Assembly: GCF_009905375.1 (NCBI RefSeq)
Contig: NC_133656.1
Span: 231,864,611 to 231,928,610 of the forward strand
From: Apium graveolens
Taxonomy: Eukaryota > Streptophyta > Magnoliopsida > Apiales > Apiaceae
Direction of reading: 5' to 3'
Length of the DNA stretch: 64,000 nt
Within the stretch, counting starts at the first letter, position 1; each line of letters begins with the position of its first letter. The translations under genes were made by a program, and so were the position numbers. The notes under the pieces are model-generated. The model was not told the DNA's origin and did no database searches. It saw nothing but the letters and a program-made list of their open reading frames with translations. Positions 35,852 through 46,852 of this stretch are shown here, one piece after another.

Positions 35852-36072
35852 TATAGCTCTTAACTTCTTTTTTTAATAAAATATTCACATGCACATGTTT
35901 CATTTTAAATATTTGTCATGCTCACTTTGAAATATAAATAAAATATAATTTAGGAGGTAAAATTAAAGAGTATTGTTGAAATTGATACAAAAATCTATGT
36001 ATAGGAAGGGACAAAAAGGTTGTTGAGTTGTTTTTTATTTAATTATCCCCAAATTTTTGCTAAAAAAGTGTA
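35852..36072. other. AT-rich spacer, no gene seen
   Basis: No recognisable feature between the copia element and the nested TIR element. Confidence 0.5.
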
Positions 36073-36687
36073 AGAGTATCTCCAATAGAGATTTCCAAGG
36101 GATTGTCAAATCTTACGTGACATGACACTCTTGGTTGCTGTAATATCCTGTAATTTTTAAAATTAGGTTGATAATAGAATAATAGAATAAAAATGATTAA
36201 AATCAGATAATGATTAGGATATTAAAATTGGATTAGACTAATGAGCCTAAAATTTGGATCAGATTCTAATATGGATAACTTGTAGGTTAAGATATAGGGT
36301 TTTGTATCGTTATAAATAGATCATATTCGTCCTCCTCGTTTTAATTATTAAAATTCGTAGGGCTGTTTTCAGCATAAATCAGCAGTATTGTAAAATTCGT
36401 AGAAAATTCATCGTAAGTCGGAATTTAGTGATCCTGGATTTTTCGGAAAGGTCTTTTCGTTCTCTACAACTTTTGTGTTTCGTGTTTTCCAAGAAAACAT
36501 CGTTTAGAGCATCAAAAAGGCTAAAAACAGATCTGGTCAGAATTTCAGGTAAGTTTTCGATCGATCTTACTAGCGTTTTCAAAATTGTATGCTATGCGTT
36601 TGATTATCAAAACATGGGCTGGGTGATTATATATTTGATAGTATTATGTGATATAGAATATGTATCGATGTATATATGTGATGTCTA

Positions 36688-37279
36688 TGTTAGGTTACAC
36701 ACACTGTAGAGGGGGTGAATACAGTGTAAAGTACAATCAAATTGAACTTTAATATCTCAAGTAACAGAAAATAAACTTTATTGAAACAATAAACTCTGTT
36801 ACAGTATGGAACTGTTACCTCTCAGTGATGAACAAATATCACGAGAGCTGCTAGGGTTACAATGAATAATCTTCTCGAATATGATAACACTTATATTGTA
36901 AACCCTATGTCTGTGTTTATATACTACACAGTTACGAGATAATCGCTAATTGATATGGAATATAATTCTGCTTCCTAAAATATATCAATCAGATATCTTT
37001 TCTTCCAAGTATTCTATTCTTCACAGAATTCCTTCTTCATGCATATCTCTTCTTATGTTTATCTCGATCTTCTTTCCTTTAATCAGCTACTGTCCTAATC
37101 TGAACATCCTTCAGCACTTAAGTTCTGATATCCATCTTCTGATGATTATCTCCTGATAATATAAGTACTGATATCCTTAAGTCCTGACTTCCAGTAAGTA
37201 CTGATTTATCCTGTTTAAGTAAGATCTGAAAACTAAACATAAATCATATTAACCATGACATTATCAAATATATCTAACA
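36688..37279 (-). repeat. 3' LTR of SIRE/Maximus-type element
   Basis: TGTTAGGTT to ATCTAACA, 592 bp. A TATA box GTATATAAAC (minus) lies at 36915-36924. The polypurine tract GGGGGAGAT (minus) sits just inside it, at 37280-37288. Confidence 0.92.
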
Positions 37280-37483
37280 ATCTCCCCCAACTTGTAAATT
37301 AGCATAATATACAAGTTTAACAGATATTTAATGATGTCAAAAACATTAAGTACAAATGCATGAGAATTAGACTAGATAACTACAACTTACAGTCCTTAAA
37401 GCTTTACCAATATTTAACTTCTGATAACAGCTTCAGTTTGTACAAATATCAGAATTTAATCAGTTGTAGATCTTGACTTGGCT

Positions 37484-40400
37484 TCATCTTCTGATCTCTC
37501 TGATGTCAGGAGTTGTTCTGAGATAGTTCTTCAACAAACATCTCTCAGCATATCTAAGTTCATCAATCATCCTCCTTTTAGCATCTTTAAGCTCTGCATT
37601 ATCTTCACCAATTTGAAAGATTGCAGCCCTGAGATCATTAATCTTTGCTTTTCTTATATCCTGATCCAGTCTGATCAAATAAGCTTTATCAGACTCAAGA
37701 TTGAATTCCACAGCCCTGTAACCCAGAATGGTAGTTATAATCTTAGCAGTATTGGGCTTCATTTCAACTATATCACCCTTGTGATCTCTGTAATTTGGAA
37801 CATATGTGCTGTCAGACTTAACAGAATAAAGCCTTTTATGTCTCTGAATCTGATCCTTCAAATAGTTTGTAGCACTTCCTGTCAATCTGTCATCCACTTG
37901 AAGTAAGAATAGTACATGCTCCAATTCTTCAAAATACTTCAATGGAATGGCATTTTGCCTTATATGATAAACCCTACCATCTGTCATGAAGTACAACAAG
38001 ATGTGTTCTTTCAAGTAGGTATGGTAAACCATTTGTACAGATTCCAGTTGATTCAATCTCTCAGGAGTTGCTCCAATACCTAGTTCACTCAAGGAAGTTG
38101 GATCATTGGTAGTGTTCTGTATTCTTCTTTCATCAGCACTTCCCAATCCAGTTTTATCTCTTGCTTCCTTTCCAGTAATTACTCTTGCTTCAAAACCACT
38201 TACAACAGTCTTCAAAGGTTGAGTCTGTTTTGCTTTAGTGAATCCTGGTAGGAGTGTCTTTGGTATATTTTCTGATATCAAGTTAACTTGAGCTATGTCA
38301 GAGGTTACTTGCTTCTTTGGAATATCAGAACTTACTGTCTCTTGACTCTGAACAACTTGAGCCATGTCAGAGGTTGTTTTAAGAACTTTTCTTGAAGTCA
38401 GAGCAAGATCATCCTTTTCATCAGTGATTTCTTCATTCTCAGGAGGCACATAAACCTTGATAGGTTCACCAACCTTTTCTTTACCCTTGGATCTTGGATC
38501 TATCTGTGGTTGTGATTTAACCAATGTTGCTTCAATATTTGTCCTTTCTTTTATCACAATGCCTTTGAGTTTTGGAAGTGTCTTTTTACCAGAAGCTTCA
38601 GATTTAGATGTGACTTTTTCTGATTTAAGTCTGGCTTCTTCTTCCATTAAACTCTCCAAGTCCATTCCTGGATTTTCCTGAAGAAATAACTGTCTTGACA
38701 TTTCTTCATCAAGATCTAAAAGTTCATCAGAACTTATCCTTTTACCAGTAGCAGAACTAATTCTTTTTCCAGTATCAGAACTTGTCCTGTGACTTGTGAT
38801 TTCAGCTTTTCTTGATGAGAAACCTCTACCTTGACTATGACCTCTACCCATTCCAGAGTTTCCTTGATCATCCTTCCCTTTCAGTGTCTTGCCAGTCTTG
38901 CATTTGGACTTAATTACTTTCTCCCCCTTTTTGGCATCAGCAGGTAGTAGAAGAGAGACAAGCAATTCCACTGAGGCTTGGATTTCAGTAAGTTGAGATT
39001 GCTGAGAAGCTTGATTTTGCAGAATATCATCAATCTGAGCTTGTTGTTTCTCTTGAGTCTTCTCAATATAAGCAATCCTGTCAAAGGTAGGTTGGAAGAA
39101 CTTTTTCTTGCAAATTTTCTGAATTTGGTCCTGTTTGATGAATTCTTCGTGAATCTTGTGTAGCTCTGCATGAGTAGTTGAATGGAGACCTTGTAGATGT
39201 TTAGTCCACTACTGTCCTGCAGGAGTTTCACTCCAAGGCACTGGTGCTTCTCTGGTAACAAACTTCTTAACAAGTTCAGATTTAAGAACAGTTTGTTGAG
39301 GGGCATGTCCTGAAGGACCTGCTTCATCAGCATCTGCATTTGGAGCAGCATCACCAGTATCTCCAACATTTGCAGCATCAGAACTTACAGAATCAGTATC
39401 TTCTGATAAAACAACAGCGTGAGTAGCAATGGAGGCTTCACCATCCTCTAATTGCTGATCTGGTTCCAAGTTCTGATCAACAGCCATATCCTGATGCTCA
39501 CCTATATTCTGATCATCAGCATCTAGATGCAGAGAAGGTGTAGTAGATAATTCTGGAGTTTGAGCAGCATCAGAAACATGTGTTGTTGATGGATTAGTTG
39601 TTGTTGGAGCTTCTAAGCAAAGGACTTCAGGCATAACCAAGGTCTGGATATTTATATCAACACTTGTGCCTATATTAACAGGAGATACAGACTTTTGAAC
39701 AGAAGACACAGATGGTGTGTTGGCCTTTTCAGTAACAACTTCCTGAGATGGAGTTGATGGAGAAGTAGTGACTTTAGCAGATTCCTTTTCTTGTGAGATC
39801 AGAGATTCCTGATCTACTTCCTTAGCTGCTGCTTCTTCATCATCTGAAACTGGCCTTTTTGCCATATGTTTCTTGTATCTTTTTGAAGATATGGATTCCT
39901 TAGGAGTTTCAGCAACAGTCATTCTTCTAAGCCTTTTGAGAAGCTTAGATCCCCCAATTTCAGAATCCTTCTGAGAAGAAACTTTCTCAGCTTCTTTGAC
40001 AACAGGTTCTGATGTAGAAACCTGTTCCTCACTGTCTGACTCATCTCTCAAAGCAATCCTCCTTCTCTTTTGAGGTGTTTGAGGAACAGTCTTTGTCCTC
40101 TTAGGCTTGGAAGATGAAGGCTTCACAGTAGGTGCTGAGGATGAGGGTTAAACTGCCTGTGAAGTGGAGAGATAGGATTTGATATATTGCCTGAGGGTTG
40201 GTTGAGTAGTATGAGTGGTATGTTCTGATGGTTGTTGTGGTGTTTGGGAGGTGGTTGTTGGTTGAACATCAGGATAAACAGATCTATAGGAATCAGGATC
40301 AGCATTTACTAAGATCTGTTTTACAGACTGAGGAATCTGTAAAGGTCTAATCACTTGTTTCTTAGTGTCAGCATTTACCAGGTCATTAAAGTAACGTTTT

Positions 40401-41092
40401 GCAACTTTGAAAGGTGGAGTTAAGATATTGGTTAGTCAAGGTTCATCAGTACAAAAAGTATATATAAGTTGACAGAATCTAGCAAAGTAGACAACATTCC
40501 TATCCTCTGTCATCCTATCCCCAATAAAACCTATTATAGCAGTTGCAAAATCAAAATGAGTTTGGTTTATAATGGCATACCCGATGTGCTGACTCATTAT
40601 GGGGATGACATCAAAATTCGAACACTTGTTCCCAAAAGCTTTAGTGATGCAGTCGAAGAAGAAGCTCAATTCCCTTCTGATATGAGCCCGTTTCAACTGC
40701 CCAAGCTTTGCCAAACTCTGTTCATATCCCAAACTGGCCATTAACTCATGAAGAGCTGATTCCTCTAGAATTGAAAAAGTACATCATTCTGGGAGATGTA
40801 GAGCCTTGCGTATTGTACCAGGAGTGACTGCATATGGAGAATCACCCACTTCGAAAACAATACTAGGAGTACCATTTTGACCACCATTATCAAAGTTTCC
40901 AGTCCTCCAAAGTGTCAGAACTTGTTGGCTTGAGAAGGCTGAAGGTTGGGTCAATGCATACCCGATTTCACTGTGTGCAAGAAGATCTTGCACAAAATGC
41001 AATTCAGACGGAGCTTCAGCATTATCAAGAATTGCAGCATAGTTGTTTGGAACAAATTTAGCTCCATCAATGATTAAATCCTTAGGTGCCAT
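37484..41092 (-). pseudogene. Large accessory ('env-like' position) ORF of the SIRE-type element, four stops
   Basis: One frame of 1203 codons runs from MAPKDLIIDGAKFVPNNY at 41092 to 37484, broken only by four in-frame stops: TGA (40784), TGA (40436), TAA (40148) and TAG (39209). The N-terminal part looks globular (SEIGYALTQPSAFSSQQVL, FFFDCITKAFGNKCSNF). The middle is Ser/Thr/Pro/Glu-rich and low complexity, with basic runs (PQKRRRIAL). The C-terminal part is mixed (YHTYLKEHILLYFMTDGRVY, ELKDAKRRMIDELRYAERC) with helix or coiled coil. It has no clear signal peptide or membrane span, so 'envelope' is only a position label. Function unknown. Confidence 0.75.
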
Positions 41093-41197
41093 GAAATTAA
41101 TCGAGATTTATAAGTGCCTGTTAGGTGTTTGATAGAATGTCTATATGAAAAACCAACGTTAGAAGAAGAAAGAGAGTAAAAGCAAATAGAGAGAAAA

Positions 41198-41207
41198 AGT
41201 ATATAAG
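41198..41207 (-). promoter_or_regulatory. Internal TATA-like box before the large accessory ORF
   Basis: CTTATATACT on the minus strand, about 105 bp before the ATG at 41092, followed by a pyrimidine-rich leader (TTTTTCTCTCTATTTGC, CTCTTTCTTCTTCTTC), the look of a plant start region. Confidence 0.45.
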
Positions 41208-41798
41208 GAAATAAAAGATTAAAAAATCCTCTCTCTGTCTTAATTATACTTTTGAAAAAAAAAATGTAACCGTTGAACACCTGTCAGACAAGCAGTAAAA
41301 ACGAATAGTTAATGGGCACGAGAAAACAGTAATCATTACTTACCCACTTGCAGTTTTTCAAGGAAAAACCGTTCCACTTACCCAGTTATTCCATTAATCA
41401 AGGTGAATCAATTTTAATTCAAAATTGAAACTTATTTTTCACTGCAACATCAATATTCTGAAAAAAAAAATTGAGTGAAAATGACCATAATAAATCAGAT
41501 GAGTAAGTACTGATAAAGTAATATCAGAACTTAAGTTAAAACAAAATTTATATGGTCATCATAATATGAATATGTATCAGGATTTATCAATACATTACAA
41601 AATATCTCAGAGATAAGATCTTGAAACAAAAACAAATTTCATGAATATATCAAGAGAATACATTCATGAAATTTAAATTACATCAGAACTTTTTACAAGA
41701 TTGCCCTAAGCTGCTAAACTTAACGTCAACAGCCTTTGTCCTAGCTCAAGAAGCAGGGCAAGGCTGATGATGAAGAAAAATAGGAAGAAGAAAATAAA

Positions 41799-42068
41799 TC
41801 ATTTATTCTTCCTACTCTCAACAAACAGAATAGCGAGTCGAATGATTCGCTCTTGCTGGCGGAGAGCTTCCAGCCTTTCCTCCTCCAATCGCTCCAGATA
41901 GCTATGATAGTCCATGTAGAAGAACAGGAGGTGGGTGAGTACCTCCTGGGGAACTGAGTCCCATATCTCATCAGGAATGGCAGTGACGTGCCATTCCTGC
42001 TGCCAATCGGCATAGCTCAGCTCCATGTTGAATGTTTCGTAGTTCAAAAACATATTGTAATTGACCAT
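41799..42068 (-). CDS. Small accessory ORF of the copia element, 89 residues, unknown
   Basis: An intact frame from an ATG in strong context (ACCATGG). The protein is acidic and aromatic-rich at first (NYETFNMELSYADWQQEW, then IPDEIWDSVPQEVLTHLLFF), ending in a Glu/Arg/Leu helix (YLERLEEERLEALRQQERI) that could form a coiled coil. I recognise no family. It has no signal peptide or membrane segment. While pol and the large accessory ORF have decayed, this frame is unbroken, though it is short enough for that to be chance. The basis for calling it a gene is its position, start context and internal TATA box. Confidence 0.5.
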   Translation of the reverse strand: MVNYNMFLNYETFNMELSYADWQQEWHVTAIPDEIWDSVPQEVLTHLLFFYMDYHSYLERLEEERLEALRQQERIIRLAILFVESRKNK

Positions 42069-42145
42069 GGTGTTTTTGATATAAAGATTATGAAGGTGAG
42101 TTTATGATAAAAGATTTGATGGGAAGGCTGATGTGAAGTGGTTGC

Positions 42146-42153
42146 TTATATAG
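42146..42153 (-). promoter_or_regulatory. Internal TATA box before the 89-codon ORF
   Basis: CTATATAA on the minus strand, about 80 bp before the ATG at 42068. It is far from any LTR, so it would start a separate RNA. Confidence 0.5.
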
Positions 42154-42288
42154 GCAAGAGAATGCCAGGAGACGCAAAGAAATATAATGCTGACAGGTAG
42201 AATTAATTCTACCTCGTCTCCCCAGACTTGGAAAAAGAAAAACATTCATTGGAAAGGGAAAACATGGTTTAATGCGCACAAGAAACAA

Positions 42289-43533
42289 GTAAAAGTTGAC
42301 TGTTCATATACGAGTACCACTATCCCTAAATATAGTGACTGTTAATCTTCCACTTCAACATATTCTGGTTTAAACTGAGACTGTTTTTAAATTTTATCCA
42401 CAAATAAGTCAAGTAAAGAATCAGACTTTAATATTAGAACTTAGACTTATATCAGAACTTAACGGTCATCATAACATAATTTCTTAACTCGAAAAATGAA
42501 TGCCTATCTTAGTAAGTCCTCACACAAATTCTTCAGAACTTAATCATCAGAACATGCAATCAGAACTTGTCCTCAGAATTTGTACAATGTGACACAATGA
42601 TTGTTCATCTAAAACAACATAGATCACCACAGTGATTTTCATCATTCATATAGAGTGTTTAGTGTGTGCATTAAGCTAAATATCAGACAAGGAGTAAAGT
42701 CTAATTCACTTCAGTACATCTTAGAAATAAGGCATAACTAAAATTTTAATAAAAACATGTCATTATTCTGAAACCTTCTATTGAATGAATTCATGCATGA
42801 GTCCACCTCAACTATTTTGTGCTAATTTTATGCATCTTTTTAAATTTCAGTTTACAGTGGCTTCTCAGTGTAAGTGAGTCACGACTGCTTATCAGAATTT
42901 ATGCTATTATCAGAGTATTTCTCCAGTAATCATAGAGTGTGAAAAGTCATCAAGAAAATATTTTGCTTTTCTGATGCATATTTACTTAATACCAACAATG
43001 CACTTGGGTCGTTCCTTCCACATTTGTACTCTAGATCTCAAAGGAGTACCTGAATTTTAATCCTTGATTCTTTTGCTTTTTCTTTTGATAAGTGAGGTTT
43101 ATCAACACTTAGTACATTCAACAGATTTACTAGCATCAGAACTTAACAGATGAGAAGCAATATTCTAGTTTGTGACTTAGGAATAAGATAGACAAAGTAA
43201 ACTCAACTAAGCTCATTTATCAGAATTTGCTTGTGTCAATAGATTTCCACAGAAATAATTACTTCTTACATGGGATCCCTTATTTATTGAAGACTACTAG
43301 GTCAGCATCTAGCACAATTATCCTCATAGGATTGAATAGTTACACAAACAGACATATCATTTTTAGAGTTTAGAAATATATATCAGACAACAGTCAGTAC
43401 TTAAGCACATTTTTCAATTAAGCACAGAATACACAAGGAGAGTAAATTCTGTAAATACTGATCATAAAGTCTGATGCATCAGAACAAAGCTAAGCAGATT
43501 TAGAGAAAGAACCTGAAACCATTCCAAGTTTAT
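42289..43533 (-). other. Spacer between pol and accessory ORFs
   Basis: No coding sequence seen. It contains several exact TCAGAACTT motifs (about 42452, 42533, 42560, 43136). Confidence 0.6.
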
Positions 43534-46500
43534 TTACCAATCTTGTAAAAGTAGCTTCACACAATGGTTTGTGAAGATATCTGATAGTTGTTGATCTGTT
43601 GGAACAAAGTGCAATTCCACTGTACCTTCATCCACATGTTCCCTGATGAAGTGGTACCTGATGCTGATGTGCTTTGTCATAGGGTGTTGAACTGGATTAC
43701 CTGTCATAGCAATAGCACTTTGATTATCACAGTAAATAGGGATTTTGAAATATGTTAACCCATAGTCCAGTAACTGATTCTTCATCCAAAGAATCTGTGC
43801 ACAACAGCTTCCTGCAGCAATATACTCTGCTTCTGCAGTTGATATGGAAATTGACTTCTGTTTCTTGTTAAACCAAGAAACCAATCTGCCTCCAAGAAAT
43901 TGGCAGCTTCCACTTGTGCTTTTTCTGTCAATTTTGCGACCTGCAAAATCTGCATCTGAGTAACCTATTAGTATAAAATCTGATTCTCTGGGATACCACA
44001 ATCCCAGATCAGCTGTTCCCTTAAGATACTTGAAAATTCTTTTCATAGCTGTTAAGTGAGGTTCTCTTGGATCTGCTTTGAAATCTTGCACAAAGACAGG
44101 TAGCATACATGATATCAGGTCTACTAGCAGTTAGATAGAGTAGAGATCCAATCATACCTCTGTAATCAGTAATATCTACTGATTTACCAGTATCCTTATC
44201 CAGTTTTGTTGCAGTAGCCATGGGAGTGGATGCACTTGAACAATCTTGCATTCCAAATTTCTTCAGCAAGTTTCTGGTGTAGTTAGTTTGACAAATAAAA
44301 GTGTCTTCTTCATTCTGCTTGACTTGAAGGCCCAGAAAATAGCTAAGTTCCCTCATCATACTCATCTGATACCTTGACTGCATCAGTTTGGCAAACTTCT
44401 TGCAAAGTCTGTCATTTGTAGACCCAAAAATGATATCATCAACATAAATCTGGACCAGAAGTAAGTCCTTTCCATGTTTGAGGTAGAACAGTGTTTTGTC
44501 TATAGTTCCTCTGTTAAATCCACTTTCCAGAAGAAACTGAGCTAAAGTCTCATACCATGCTCTAGGAGCTTGCTTAAGTCCATAAAGTGCTTTATCAAGC
44601 CTGTAGACATAATCTGGATGTTTGGAATCTACAAAGCCTGGAGGTTGTTCAACATATACTTCCTCCTCCAATTCTCCATTGAGAAAAGCACTTTTCACAT
44701 CCATTTGAAAGACAGTAAACTTTTTGTGAGCAGCTTAAGCCAAAAATATCCTTATGGCTTCTAAGCTAGCAACTGGTGCAAATGTTTCATCATAATCAAT
44801 TCCCTCCTGTTGAGAATATCCTTTTGCAACCAGCCTTGCCTTATTCCTTGTAATTATGCCATCACTATCAGTTTTGTTTCTGAATACCCACTTTGTACCA
44901 ACAACAGATCTATTCTTTGGTCTTGACACTAGGGTCCAGACTTTGTTTCTTTCAAATTCATTTAACTCTTCCTGCATTGCTTGCACCCAATCAGTATCTT
45001 GAAGAGCTTCTTCCACTTTCTTTGGCTCAGTCTGAGAAAGAAAAGAATTGTAAAGACATTCGTTTGAAGTACCTGTTCTAGTTCTGACACCTGCATCAGG
45101 ATTTCCAATTATCAAATCAGGTGTATGTGATTTAGTCTACTTCCTTGCAGATGGAAGGTTTTCTCTAGAACTGGATGCTCCCCCATGATCCATGCTGTCT
45201 TCAACTTCATTTTCTGATGCTCCCCCAGAAACTATGCTCTATGAGTTGGATTCTTCAGAATTTAAATTTTCAGAACTATCAGAACTTGGTTTATCAGAAC
45301 TTGACGAATCAGAACTTGAAGAGCCAGATGTATGTTCTGATGCTTCTTGAGATGTGGTAAGATCTTGAGTATGCTCCCCCTGCATAGGTGCATCTTTCTT
45401 TGACGTAGTCACCACAGTTTCAATAACATCATAGTTTAATCCATCAGAGTTGGCATTATCAGGACTTAGATTGTCAGGATTTTCAGTATTAGAATTTGAG
45501 TCTTCATTTTCAAATCTCAGCTGATCATGATCAATAAAATCTTCAAGTCCAGTAATCTTCTTGTCATCAAAGGAGACATTGATAGATTCCATGACCACTC
45601 TTGTTCTCAAATTATAGACTCTGAAGGCTTTTGTGGAAATTGGATATCCAACAAAAATTTCTTCATCAGCTTTTAGATCAAATTTGGATAGCTGTTCAGG
45701 ATGAGTCTTAAGAACAAAACACTTGCATCCAAATACATGAAAGTACTTCAGATTTGGCTTCGTTTTCTTCACCATCTCATATGGTGTTTTTCCTTGCTTG
45801 TTAATGAGTGTTGCATTTTGAGTAAAACAAGCAGTCTGCACAGCTTCAGCCCAGAAATAGGTTGGAAGCTTTGCTTCTTCAAGCATTGTACGTGCAGCTT
45901 CAATGAGAGTTCTATTCTTCCTTTCAACAACTCCATTTTTCTGTGGAGTTCCAGGAGCAGAAAATTCCTGCTTAATCCCATGGTTTTTGCAGAACTTTTC
46001 CATTATCAAATTCTTGAACTCAGTGCCATTATCACTCCTTATGGTTTTCACAGAATCTTTGACCAATTTATCCAGATGTTTGACATGATCAATCAAGATA
46101 GATGCAGTTTCACTTTTTGTATGCAAGCAATACACCCATGTGTATCTGGTGAACTCATCCACTATGACCAACACATATTTCTTCTTTGCAATAGACATGA
46201 CATTCACTGGACCAAATAGATCAACATGTAGTAGATGATAAGGCTCAAGAATTGATGATTCGGTCTTGCTCTTGAATGAAGATTTTCTTTGTTTGGCCTT
46301 CTGACAAGAATCACAAAGGCCATCAGGAGCAAATACTGACTTTGGCAGTCCTCTCACAAGATCTTTCTTGACTAGTTCATTTATATTGTTGAAATTTAAA
46401 TGAGAGAGTTTCTTGTGCGAATTCCAGCTTTCTTCAATTGATGCTCTACTCATCAGACAGATTGCAGAACCATCAGTACTTGTTGAAAGCTTAGCTTCAT

Positions 46501-46840
46501 AAATGTTACCACGCCTGTATCCTTTCAGAACAACTTTGCCTTTACATTTACTCACAACTTCACAGTGTTCTTCAAAGAAATCAACATGATAACCTCTGTC
46601 ACAGATTTGACTTATACTCAGCAGATTGTGTTTAAGTCCTGAGACCAGAGCTACTTCATTAATGATGACATTCCCAAGATTGATATTACCATATCCCAAT
46701 GTTTTTCCAATGTTTCCATCTACATAAGAAACACTTGGGCCAACTTTCTCCACAAAGTCTGATAGCAGGGCTTTATTTCCAGTCATATGTCCTGAACATC
46801 CACTGTCCAGGACTAGGATATTTTTTCTGTTGCCCTGCAA
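43534..46840 (-). pseudogene. Copia Pol: protease, integrase, RT and RNase H, with stops and a frameshift
   Basis: Same frame as gag. Protease LVLDSGCSGHM opens it, followed by KKLSHLNFNNINEL, the zinc site CDSCQKAKQ, integrase HVDLFGPVN, RSDNGTEF and GVVERKNRTLIEAA (D-D-E), and GCKCFVLK. In-frame TAG stops occur at 45239 and about 45125, and a TAA at 44735. RT shows [30 protein letters not shown] and the active-site [12 protein letters not shown]. RNase H (SDADFAGRKIDRKSTSG, STAEAEYIAAG, HFIREHVDEGTVEL) is in another frame because of one extra A in the run near 44080. Confidence 0.92.
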
Positions 46841-46852
46841 TCACAAAGACCA

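Noticed and set aside
45701..46219. 172-codon plus-strand frame opposite copia pol
   Set aside because: Antisense shadow of integrase coding sequence; no start context or family.
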